Numbered from the stretch's first letter, positions 1-5,384 are shown. The stretch is 5,632 nucleotides of DNA from Streptosporangiaceae bacterium (GCA_030052355.1 JASIGS010000012.1:1-5632); one strand, 5' to 3'. Program-made: numbers and translations. Notes: generated by a model not told the origin, from the letters alone.

Positions 1-790
1 GGTCAGCCCACTCCCTCGGCACGTGATGCGGGGCGTGCGTCGCACCTGTGCAGAAGTGCAGGTAGAAGGGCTTCTCCTGGGCCACCTGCTTGGCGTCGGC
101 GATGAACTGAATCGCCTTGTCCGCCAGGTCCGCGGTCAGGTGATAGCCATCTTCCGGAGTGCCCGGCGGTTCCACCTGGTGGTTGTCGTAGACCAAGTCG
201 GGATACCACTGGCTGGTGTCGCCGCCGAGGAACCCGTAGAACCGCTCGAACCCCCGCCCGAGCGGCCACCGGTCGAACGGGCCGGCCGGGGACTCGAACT
301 CCGAGGGCAGCAGGTGGTACTTGCCGATCATGTAGGTGCTGTAGCCGTGGGCTAGCAGCATCTCGGACAAGAACCCGTTCTCAAACGGGATGCTGCCGTT
401 GTAACCGGGGAAGCCGGTGGCGATCTCGTTGATGGCCGCGGTGGCGTTGGCGTGATGGTTGCGGCCGGTGACGATGCACGACCGTGACGGCGAGCACAGC
501 GCCGTGGTGTGCATGTTCGTGTACAGCAGCCCCCCGGCGGCCAGTGAATCCAGGTTCGGCGTGGCGATCGGGCTGCCGTAACAGCCCAGCTGCCCGTACC
601 CGGTGTCATCCAGCACGATCATCAGCACGTTCGGCGCACCCGGCTTTGCCCGCAGTGGCCGCGGCCAGGCCGGGATGGACTCATCGGTCGTCCGCCCGAT
701 AACCCCCGGAAACGCCGTGCCCGGCTCGTATTCGGTCAGCCCCATCGGCAGCCCCCACTCACCCGCGGGCGTCGGGCCCGCCAGCGTCAT
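1..790 (-). CDS. Arylsulfatase (formylglycine-dependent sulfatase), N-terminal part; runs off the left edge
   Basis: Alkaline-phosphatase-superfamily sulfatase that would hydrolyse sulfate esters; the substrate cannot be told from sequence. The ATG at 788-790 opens a frame that stays open for 263 residues to the window edge. Visible family residues are the metal-binding Asp pair in VLDDTGYG (residues 61-62), the C-S-P-S-R signature with Cys99 as the presumed formylglycine precursor and Arg103, Lys157 and His159 in GKYHL, and His252 in THAPHH. The later Asp-Asn metal ligands and the C-terminal Lys lie outside the window. Stretches such as FYGFLGGDTSQWYPDLVYDN resemble the large (roughly 750-800 residue) actinobacterial arylsulfatases of the AtsA type. 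There is no signal peptide, so a cytoplasmic enzyme is likely. The ribosome site is weak (GGGA about 4 nt before the ATG); Met16 (745) is a possible later start. It is divergent from the HIT gene. The family is secure; the subfamily is inferred. Confidence 0.93.
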   Translation of the reverse strand, partial: MTLAGPTPAGEWGLPMGLTEYEPGTAFPGVIGRTTDESIPAWPRPLRAKPGAPNVLMIVLDDTGYGQLGCYGSPIATPNLDSLAAGGLLYTNMHTTALCSPSRSCIVTGRNHHANATAAINEIATGFPGYNGSIPFENGFLSEMLLAHGYSTYMIGKYHLLPSEFESPAGPFDRWPLGRGFERFYGFLGGDTSQWYPDLVYDNHQVEPPGTPEDGYHLTADLADKAIQFIADAKQVAQEKPFYLHFCTGATHAPHHVPREWAD

Positions 791-800
791 TCCATCCCGT

Positions 801-827
801 TGCCGGGCGCCCTGCCATCCCCCGGCA
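801..827. repeat. Inverted repeat upstream of the sulfatase start
   Basis: TGCCGGG at 801-807 and its exact reverse complement CCCGGCA at 821-827 are separated by 13 nt, beginning 11 nt before the sulfatase ATG. In addition CCATCCC occurs twice on the plus strand (792-798 and 815-821). The pair lies in the 115-bp divergent gap (791-905) that must hold the promoters of both the sulfatase and the HIT gene. It could be an operator or a leader hairpin for the sulfatase, but 7-bp arms in DNA this GC-rich can arise by chance. I see no convincing -10/-35 pair in the gap. Confidence 0.3.
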
Positions 828-905
828 CGGGTGAGAAGGAGTGCGTACCGGCCGGGCGGCTGGGGTTCGGACCCTGACCGCGGGCTCAGGGTGCATCGTG
901 GGGGC

Positions 906-1385
906 ATGGGACAGACAGCGCTCAGACCGTGGCGCGACGACTGGGCCGGGCAACTGCAGGGACGCAACTGCGTGCTCTGCGCGCTCATCGGCGTCAGCGC
1001 GAATAGCTGGGGCGTGCGGGTATACACCGGCCGGTACGTCGATGCCTACCTGCCGAGATCGGGTTCGGTCCTCGGCTACACGGTTGCCGTCTGGAACGGC
1101 AGGCACGTGTCCGAGCCGACTCAGCTGAGCAACGACGAATCGGCTGGCTACTGGCAGGAGACGATCGAGGTCGGCCGGGCGGTGGAGAAGACGTTCGAGC
1201 ACGCCAAGATGAACTACCAGATGCTGGGGAACGGCGTGCCGCATCTGCATGCCCACATCGTTCCCCGGCCTCTGCTGGACCCGGCACCGGGCCAGCCGCT
1301 GCCCTGGCCGTACCTGGACGAGGGACAGCAGGACCACGAGGTGTTCATGACGGCGGTCGGACAGCTCAGGGCCGCCCTGGCCTGA
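906..1385 (+). CDS. HIT-family (histidine triad) nucleotide-binding hydrolase or transferase
   Basis: A 159-residue protein of the histidine triad superfamily, cytoplasmic enzymes that act on the alpha-phosphate of nucleotides such as AMP-amidates or dinucleoside polyphosphates. The signature His-Leu-His-Ala-His-Ile-Val is at residues 113-119, with the middle His115 expected to be the nucleophile. It is preceded by the usual Asn and Gly-rich lead-in (NYQMLGNGVP, 103-112). An N-terminal Cys-x-x-Cys (22 and 25) matches the zinc-binding pair seen in many bacterial HIT proteins. Length is typical. The ATG at 906 was chosen because the alignable domain begins soon after it. The frame stays open further upstream, with in-frame GTG codons at 831 and 891, but that stretch reads as low-complexity Arg/Gly/Pro/Ser and overlaps the sulfatase. 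The ribosome site is poor (G-run at 899-904, very close to the ATG). Its stop TGA (1383-1385) directly abuts the stop of the convergent unknown gene. The exact substrate cannot be assigned. Confidence 0.9.
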   Translation: MGQTALRPWRDDWAGQLQGRNCVLCALIGVSANSWGVRVYTGRYVDAYLPRSGSVLGYTVAVWNGRHVSEPTQLSNDESAGYWQETIEVGRAVEKTFEHAKMNYQMLGNGVPHLHAHIVPRPLLDPAPGQPLPWPYLDEGQQDHEVFMTAVGQLRAALA

Positions 1386-2024
1386 TCAGCCGCCTTCGAA
1401 CGCGATCAGTGTCACGACGATGCCGTTGCCCGCGCCGACCAGCATCGCGTCGAACGTGTGCTGCGTGACGGGATTCCAGGTGGTGAGATCGGTATTCGTC
1501 CACCAGTGGCCGCCCGGTCCGATCAGGCCCGACACTTCCGCGAAGATGTCGCCGGGTTCGTCCGTGTGGCGCCGCAGCCGGCGAGCGTTGCGCGAGCCGT
1601 CCAGGACCATGCTGGCTTCCAGGCTGGTCAGCAGTTCGATGGCGGTCGGCTCATCAACCTCCCACAGTCGGCTCCACAGGTCGTCTGCGTCGGCGGGAAC
1701 GCTGACCTTCTGCCGCTGCTGCTTTAGCTGCCGGAGCGAACGGGCCGGGTACCTGCCCGGGATGTCACTGTCGGCCAGCAGGCCGGCATCTCTCACGACT
1801 CCGAAGACCACGTCGGGCACCGCGGCTGGCGCACTCGCATTGGCCCAGGCGAGCAGCTGGCCATTGCCCATGGTCCGAGCCAGGTCAGCACACAGGTCTT
1901 GCAGGCGGTTCAGGTTGCCTGCGTCCGGAGCGCCGCCAGCATCCATGACGGCCAGTATGTCAGGCGATGTCAGGCGACCTTGTCCGGCGCTCGTTCCCGG
2001 CGGGAGCGGTTGAGATCGGGACAC
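1386..2024 (-). CDS. Conserved-looking protein of unknown function, 212 residues (start uncertain)
   Basis: I do not recognise this family. From the GTG at 2022-2024 it encodes 212 residues. The body is a soluble, mostly helical-looking sequence: a Leu-rich segment (residues 38-60), a basic stretch at 97-106 (LRQLKQQRQK), an acidic helix-like stretch at 112-140 with DDLWSRLWEVDE, then a Trp- and Thr-rich region (173-189, HWWTNTDLTTWNP). It ends in a hydrophobic run, MLVGAGNGIVVTLIAF (194-209), that is too short and late to be a clear membrane anchor. There is no signal peptide. The start is doubtful: the GTG has only a weak ribosome site and sits inside a perfect palindrome. ATG at 1946 (Met27) would give a 186-residue protein that removes a Pro/Gly/Ser-rich N-terminus, though it too lacks a clear ribosome site. 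The gene is divergent from the HdeD-like gene and abuts the HIT gene tail to tail. A long plus-strand frame (1420-2013) overlies it, but has no domain-like features. Confidence 0.7.
   Translation of the reverse strand: MSRSQPLPPGTSAGQGRLTSPDILAVMDAGGAPDAGNLNRLQDLCADLARTMGNGQLLAWANASAPAAVPDVVFGVVRDAGLLADSDIPGRYPARSLRQLKQQRQKVSVPADADDLWSRLWEVDEPTAIELLTSLEASMVLDGSRNARRLRRHTDEPGDIFAEVSGLIGPGGHWWTNTDLTTWNPVTQHTFDAMLVGAGNGIVVTLIAFEGG
1957..1976. repeat. Perfect tandem duplication of a 10-bp unit (ATGTCAGGCG x2)
   Basis: ATGTCAGGCG occurs twice head to tail (1957-1966 and 1967-1976), with the next base continuing the pattern. The unit is not a multiple of three, so within the minus-strand gene it is read in two frames (Arg-Leu-Thr-Ser-Pro-Asp-Ile). 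It lies 11-30 nt upstream of the alternative ATG at 1946. If that ATG is the true start, the repeats would be in the 5' leader and could be a direct-repeat binding site. Otherwise they are a small slippage duplication in the N-terminal coding part. Confidence 0.5.
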
Positions 2025-2034
2025 AGGTCCCGAA
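2015..2034. promoter_or_regulatory. DosR/DevR-box-like palindrome in the divergent promoter region
   Basis: The 18-mer TCGGGACACAGGTCCCGA (2016-2033) is a perfect 7-bp inverted repeat (TCGGGAC / GTCCCGA) with a 4-nt centre. The 20-bp site 2015-2034 agrees with the published mycobacterial DosR consensus TTSGGGACTWWAGTCCCSAA at 16 of 20 positions. Three of the four mismatches are in the central spacer. It is centred about 88 bp upstream of the HdeD-like ATG, and it overlaps the GTG at 2022-2024 that is one possible start of the unknown minus-strand gene. DosR (DevR) is the response regulator that activates genes under hypoxia, nitric oxide or carbon monoxide; related regulators occur in other actinomycetes. 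The match is seen directly; regulation by a DosR-type protein is inference. A different dimeric regulator or an RNA hairpin are the alternatives. Confidence 0.55.
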
Positions 2035-2111
2035 CGAAGCCTCGTACCGATCCATGGTCATTTACCGGGATAGGTGAGACTGTGGAGCCAGGCGTGAGAA
2101 GGGATACGTAC

Positions 2112-2702
2112 ATGAGCATGCTCTTTCAGTCGCGGGCGGGGACCGGCCCTCGTGGCAGGGTTGAGACGGTGCTGGACCAGATGGCCGGGCCGTGGTGGAT
2201 GTTCCTCGTCACCGGGATAGCGTGGCTGGTCATCTCCCTGATCGTGCTGCGGTTCCGGCTATCCTCGGTGGTCGCTGTTGGCGTGCTGATGGGCGTGGTC
2301 TTCGTGGGCGGCTGGGTCAGTGAGCTCCTCATTGCCTCGACCCGAACGCGCTGGCGCTGGGCGCACGTGCTGATGGCGATCCTGTTCCTGTTCGGGGCGT
2401 GCTGGTCGTTCGCGAGCCCGTTCGGCGCGTTCTGGGCGCTAGCCACCATCTTCGGGTTGCTGCTTGTCTTCCGTGGCAGCCTCGACTTCTTCACCTCGAT
2501 CTCCTCGCGGGAGATCAGCCCGCACTGGTGGCTGGGCATGATCGCTGGCGTGCTGGAGATCCTGCTGGGCTTCTGGGTATCCCAGCAGGAGTTCCCGGCG
2601 CGGGCGCTGCTGCTGCTGATCTGGGTCGGGTTCTTCGCGCTGTTCCGGGGCTTCTCCGACATCCTGCTCGCGTTCGAAGTACGGAGCGCTCAGCGCGGTT
2701 AG
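2112..2702 (+). CDS. HdeD-family (DUF308) six-TM membrane protein
   Basis: A 196-residue integral membrane protein resembling the HdeD/DUF308 family, named for an Escherichia coli acid-stress protein; the molecular function of the family is not established. A short cytoplasmic-looking N-terminus is followed by about six hydrophobic segments: roughly residues 27-46, 52-74, 82-100, 104-122, 137-157 and 163-188. Typical family features are GPWWMFLVTGIAWLVIS near the first helix, W-R-W before the third, FASPFGAFWALA in the middle, and WWLGMIAGVLEILLGFW in the fifth. Arg79, Arg121 and Arg179 sit at membrane edges. ATG at 2112 was chosen over a frame open from further upstream: it has a good ribosome site (AAGGGA at 2099-2104, 7 nt spacing) and the hydrophobic domain starts soon after. 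A DosR-box-like palindrome lies upstream, which would fit a stress-induced gene. It is convergent with the secreted protein gene. Confidence 0.88.
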   Translation: MSMLFQSRAGTGPRGRVETVLDQMAGPWWMFLVTGIAWLVISLIVLRFRLSSVVAVGVLMGVVFVGGWVSELLIASTRTRWRWAHVLMAILFLFGACWSFASPFGAFWALATIFGLLLVFRGSLDFFTSISSREISPHWWLGMIAGVLEILLGFWVSQQEFPARALLLLIWVGFFALFRGFSDILLAFEVRSAQRG

Positions 2703-2729
2703 CTGCTCGTGTCCTGACCTTGGCTGTAA

Positions 2730-2750
2730 GCCCGCAGCCGCGCTGCGGGC
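2730..2750 (+). terminator. GC-rich hairpin downstream of the HdeD-like gene
   Basis: GCCCGCAG (2730-2737) and CTGCGGGC (2743-2750) form a perfect 8-bp stem with a 5-nt loop, 27 nt after the TAG of the HdeD-like gene. On the plus strand it is followed by an A/G-rich stretch with no U-tract, so it is a non-canonical terminator candidate and may act together with the larger hairpin just downstream. Confidence 0.5.
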
Positions 2751-2756
2751 AAGGAA

Positions 2757-2789
2757 AGCGCCCCGGGTCCACGGTGGACCCGGGGCGCT
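2757..2789 (-). terminator. Strong terminator hairpin between convergent genes
   Basis: AGCGCCCCGGGTCCAC (2757-2772) is the exact reverse complement of 2774-2789, around a single central base. In RNA this gives about 14 stem pairs with a small loop. Reading on the minus strand it lies 16 nt after the TGA of the secreted protein gene and is followed by a short T-rich stretch (TTCCTT), which fits an intrinsic terminator for that gene. It can also fold in plus-strand transcripts leaving the HdeD-like gene, so it probably separates the two convergent units. Confidence 0.8.
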
Positions 2790-2805
2790 CCCTCGTATGC
2801 CGGGA

Positions 2806-3756
2806 TCACGGCGCCGAGCCGAAGATGTGGTCACCGAGCTGAAGGACCACGTTCGCCAGCGGCAGGCCGCTGACGTTCTCGGTCGGCAGCCAGAAGTAGC
2901 CAGGGCCGCCGGCCGCGCTGACTGGCTCGGCGCTGGTGGCACCCACGAACTCCTCGGGCTGGTTGCCGCTGTTGGCAATCACCGCACCGGTCGCCTCGTC
3001 CACCACGCGCTCCTGCACGTAGACATGACCGCCATCCAGGTTGCTGAAGATGAACACGAACCGGTACCAGCCGGGGCCGGTGACCACGGGCGTGGTGCCG
3101 CAGGTGCCCGGGGAGCTGCTGCCGAAGCTGATGGCGTAGCCGCCGGTCACGGGGCAGGCCGTGATGATGTTGTCGCGCCCGTAGCTGCCCGCGCTGTCGT
3201 TCAGCCCTATGTCGTCATCCACCTGACCGCCCGCCGGCGCGGTGGCGGGCGACAGGTACAGGTCGTCGGTGACCGTGAAGCCCTTGGCCGGGAACACGTT
3301 CTCGCGCCCCGCCGCGGCGCCCGTGCCGAACAGGGCGTAAGGACCGGTGCAGTATTCGGTGGCCGTACTCGGGCAGCCCTTGCCCTCATTGACGGCCTGG
3401 GTGCCGGAGGTCAGCGCGAACCACCCGCCGACGAGTGCGCTGGTGCTGGGCGCGTAGTTGCCCGTGCCGCCGTTGGAGAATCCTGACGGGACCCTGTCGA
3501 TGGTGCCGTAGTCGTCGACCGCGCCGTCGCAGTGCCCGATGGTCGGGTCCCCGCAGAAACCGCTGGTGTTCTGCTGGAACTCCTGCGAGAACGGCGTTAC
3601 CGGGTACTTCGCGCTGCTGGCGGCGGCCTTGACGGCACTGCTGGCGGGCCGGTGAGCCCCCACGCTGCCCGCCTGCGCCGCAGTCAGGCTCAGGCCGGTC
3701 ACCAGCGCCAGCGCGCCGGCCGCGGCGGCGATGACGCTAGACCACTTCCTGGACAT
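2806..3756 (-). CDS. Secreted protein of unknown function with six cysteines
   Basis: A 316-residue exported protein; I do not recognise the family. The N-terminus is a Sec-type signal peptide: MSRK charged region, hydrophobic core SSVIAAAAGALALVTGLSL, and a likely signal peptidase site after Ala29 (AAQA/GS). An Ala/Ser-rich linker to about residue 49 is followed by a Gly/Thr/Ser/aromatic-rich domain that looks all-beta. Six cysteines are all in the mature part (68, 76, 128, 136, 201, 219), enough for three disulfides; the first two pairs have similar spacing (eight residues). A cluster of acidic residues, QVDDDIG (178-184), could bind a metal. The segment WYRFVFIFSNLDGGHVYVQERVVD (230-253) resembles strands of a jelly-roll, lectin-like fold, but this is only an impression. 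ATG at 3756 has a clear ribosome site (AAAGGA, 7 nt spacing); a GTG at 3813 would put 19 charged residues before the signal peptide. A strong terminator follows the gene. Confidence 0.85.
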   Translation of the reverse strand: MSRKWSSVIAAAAGALALVTGLSLTAAQAGSVGAHRPASSAVKAAASSAKYPVTPFSQEFQQNTSGFCGDPTIGHCDGAVDDYGTIDRVPSGFSNGGTGNYAPSTSALVGGWFALTSGTQAVNEGKGCPSTATEYCTGPYALFGTGAAAGRENVFPAKGFTVTDDLYLSPATAPAGGQVDDDIGLNDSAGSYGRDNIITACPVTGGYAISFGSSSPGTCGTTPVVTGPGWYRFVFIFSNLDGGHVYVQERVVDEATGAVIANSGNQPEEFVGATSAEPVSAAGGPGYFWLPTENVSGLPLANVVLQLGDHIFGSAP

Positions 3757-3883
3757 GGGTTGGTCCTTTCCTTCTTGCTGGTGGTCTTGGTAGCCAGGGA
3801 TCCTGAACCGCACGCCGACGCAGAGCGACGTACCTGCAAGGTGAAAGTCGCGATTACGATCCGTATTCAGCTGACCACGATGA

Positions 3884-3901
3884 GCGAGTTACGCGAGTCA
3901 C
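3884..3901. repeat. Imperfect tandem 9-bp repeat upstream of the secreted protein gene
   Basis: GCGAGTTAC (3884-3892) is followed directly by GCGAGTCAC (3893-3901), differing at one base. It lies in the 266-bp gap between the P450 and the secreted protein gene, about 130-145 bp upstream of the latter's ATG. That is within range of a regulator site for the promoter, but no confident -10/-35 could be placed beside it. Confidence 0.3.
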
Positions 3902-3925
3902 GCTAGCGGCGCATGTGACAAGGAT

Positions 3926-3955
3926 CCAGTTACCGGCCGGTTTCCCGATTACTGG
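3926..3955. repeat. Imperfect inverted repeat with a central ACCGGCCGGT palindrome
   Basis: CCAGT at 3926-3930 pairs with ACTGG at 3951-3955, with further partial pairing inside (12-nt arms with three mismatches). The left part contains the perfect 10-bp palindrome ACCGGCCGGT (3932-3941). It lies about 70-100 nt downstream of the P450 stop and about 170-200 bp upstream of the secreted protein ATG. It may be an operator or a weak 3' structure of the P450 transcript; on the minus strand no T-run follows, so it is not a convincing terminator. The rest of the gap (3757-4022) shows nothing I can name. Confidence 0.3.
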
Positions 3956-4022
3956 TTTTTGCGCTATATGGAAGATCGCCAGAACCCCGGTCCCGACGTC
4001 GAGGACCCGCCGGCATGCAGGG

Positions 4023-5243
4023 CTAGAACACTGACACCGGGAGGTGCGCCGGGCCGCGCAAGTTGATCCGGCCATTCCACGCCACGTCGCCAGCGAGCGT
4101 CAGGCTGGGGAACCGGCCCAGCAGGTGCTCGAACGCGATGGCCGCCTCCAGCCGGGCCAGCGACGCGCCCAGGCAGTGGTGATGGCCGGCGCCGAAGGAG
4201 ACGTGCTGCCGCGCGTTATCCCGGTCGAGCCGCAGTTCATCGGCGTCGGCACCCCAGAATCTCTCGTCCCGGTTGGCCGAACCCAGGCTGGCCATCACGA
4301 ACGCGCCCGCCGGGATCGTGGTGCCGCCAACCGTGATCGGTTCCAGCGTGATCCGCCGGCTCGCCTGCACCGGGCTGTCGTACCTGAGCATCTCCTCCAC
4401 GGCGTTGCCGATCAGAGCCGGGTCGTCGCGTAGCAGCGCAAGCTGCGCCGGGTGGGTCAGCAACGCGAGCGCGCCGCCGGCGATGAGGTTGACCGTGGTT
4501 TCGTGCCCGGCGATGTACAGCAGCAGCGTCTGCGCCACCAGCTCGTCGTCTCTTAGTGCGTCGCCGTCGTCCTCGGCGTGGATCAACGCAGTGAGCAGGT
4601 CGTCCGCCGGGTTGGCCCGCTTCCAGGCGATCATGTCTGCCGCTATCTGGGACATCTCCACGTCGGCGGCCAGGATTGCCTGGATCAGCCCGGCATCAGA
4701 CACCGGCTCCAGCGAGCGCACCACCGTGCCGGTGAGCCGGCGGATCCGCTCGTGGTCGGCGGGGGGCGTGCCGAGCATCTCAGCGATCACGCTGAACGGC
4801 AGCGGGAACGCGAGCGCGTCGACCAGGTCAACCTTCCCCTCGGCGGCCATCGCGTCGAGCATGCCGTCGACCAGGCCGGTGATTCGAGGCCGCAGCGCCT
4901 CGATGGCCCGCGGCGTGAACGCCTTAGACACCAGCTTGCGGAGCCTGGTGTGATCCGGCGGGTCCCGGTCGAGCATGGACAGCGCGCTCGCCCGCGGCGC
5001 GTCGTCCCCGTACGCCTCTTCGCGCAGCTGGCGCAGCAAGCTGTCGGCGGCCACGTTGTGGTCCTCGACCGACAGGCCCGGTGCCCGCAGCAGCCAGGAC
5101 ACGTCGTCGTAGCCGGTGAGCAGCCAGAACCCGAATGGGTGCTGGTACACCGGAGCCTGCGCTCGCATGGTCGCGTACTGCGGGTAGGGGTCGTCGGCAA
5201 AGCCCGCCGCGAACGGGTCGAACAGCGGCGGCGTTTCTGGCAA
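4023..5243 (-). CDS. Cytochrome P450 monooxygenase (soluble bacterial class)
   Basis: A complete 406-residue P450, the usual length for bacterial soluble members. It would hydroxylate or otherwise oxidise a small molecule with electrons from a ferredoxin and reductase, neither of which is in the window. All hallmarks are present: the C-helix DPPDHTRLR with His98 and Arg102 for haem propionates; the I-helix oxygen-activation motif AGHETT (245-250, acid Glu248, Thr249/250); the K-helix E-x-x-R (Glu284, Arg287); ANRD (323-326); and the haem loop FGAGHHHCLG (350-359) with Cys357 as the iron ligand. Membrane anchors are absent. The start is TTG at 5241-5243, fixed by an AAGGAG ribosome site 7 nt upstream and by the typical N-terminus (LFDPFAAGFADDPYPQYATMR). 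It resembles the CYP107-like actinomycete group in general style, but family and substrate cannot be assigned by eye. No biosynthetic neighbours are visible. Confidence 0.97.
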   Translation of the reverse strand: MPETPPLFDPFAAGFADDPYPQYATMRAQAPVYQHPFGFWLLTGYDDVSWLLRAPGLSVEDHNVAADSLLRQLREEAYGDDAPRASALSMLDRDPPDHTRLRKLVSKAFTPRAIEALRPRITGLVDGMLDAMAAEGKVDLVDALAFPLPFSVIAEMLGTPPADHERIRRLTGTVVRSLEPVSDAGLIQAILAADVEMSQIAADMIAWKRANPADDLLTALIHAEDDGDALRDDELVAQTLLLYIAGHETTVNLIAGGALALLTHPAQLALLRDDPALIGNAVEEMLRYDSPVQASRRITLEPITVGGTTIPAGAFVMASLGSANRDERFWGADADELRLDRDNARQHVSFGAGHHHCLGASLARLEAAIAFEHLLGRFPSLTLAGDVAWNGRINLRGPAHLPVSVF

Positions 5244-5250
5244 GCAGGAT

Positions 5251-5256
5251 CTCCTT
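5251..5256 (-). promoter_or_regulatory. Strong Shine-Dalgarno that fixes the TTG start of the P450
   Basis: On the minus strand AAGGAG sits 7 nt before the TTG at 5241-5243, inside a longer TTAAGGAGATC stretch close to the complement of the 16S rRNA tail. No ATG or GTG in the frame has a comparable site, so the rare TTG codon is very probably the true start. Confidence 0.85.
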
Positions 5257-5263
5257 AATAGCG

Positions 5264-5285
5264 GCGGCTTAGCCGGCGAAGCCGC
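5264..5285 (-). other. Hairpin in the P450 5' leader
   Basis: GCGGCTT (5264-5270) and AAGCCGC (5279-5285) form a perfect 7-bp stem with an 8-nt loop, only 7 nt upstream of the P450 ribosome site. If transcribed, it could affect translation initiation. It is also a possible terminator or attenuator remnant after the upstream small gene, but no U-run follows. It does not match a riboswitch class that I know. Confidence 0.35.
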
Positions 5286-5384
5286 ACCCTCCCGGTCGGC
5301 CGCCTCCCCCTAGCATGCCACGCAAACCGCGGCAGCGGTCCGGGCCGCGTTCGCCGCGCGTTCGGGCGCCGGAGAGCACCGTGG

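Noticed and set aside
603..905. In-frame upstream extension of the HIT protein, giving 260 residues
   Set aside because: It overlaps the sulfatase on the opposite strand, is low-complexity Pro/Arg/Ser/Gly, and the HIT domain is complete from the ATG at 906.
1420..2013. Long plus-strand reading frame opposite the unknown gene (197 residues)
   Set aside because: Composition is Ser/Arg/Pro-rich with no domain-like pattern or ribosome site. It is a typical mirror frame in GC-rich DNA; the minus frame has a more protein-like composition. Some doubt remains because neither strand has a recognised family.
2075..2095. Second DosR-like half site near the GGGATAGG stretch upstream of the HdeD-like gene
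   Set aside because: Only a GGGA core matches around 2067-2072 and there is no opposing arm, so it does not stand above chance.
2797..3486. Plus-strand frame opposite the secreted protein gene (229 residues)
   Set aside because: The minus strand has a signal peptide, a strong ribosome site and a terminator; the plus frame is Ala/Gly/Arg/Val-rich with no recognisable features and begins right after the terminator of the other strand.
3757..3813. Earlier GTG start at 3813 for the secreted protein
   Set aside because: It would place 19 polar and charged residues before a normal signal peptide and would read through the strong ribosome site of the ATG at 3756.
3854..4075. Minus-strand 73-residue frame spanning the gap after the P450
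   Set aside because: It overlaps the P450 C-terminus in another frame, has no ribosome site that I can see and no protein-like pattern.
4273..5258. Two long plus-strand frames opposite the P450 (4273-4953 and 4578-5258)
   Set aside because: The P450 on the minus strand has every family motif along this stretch, so these are mirror frames.
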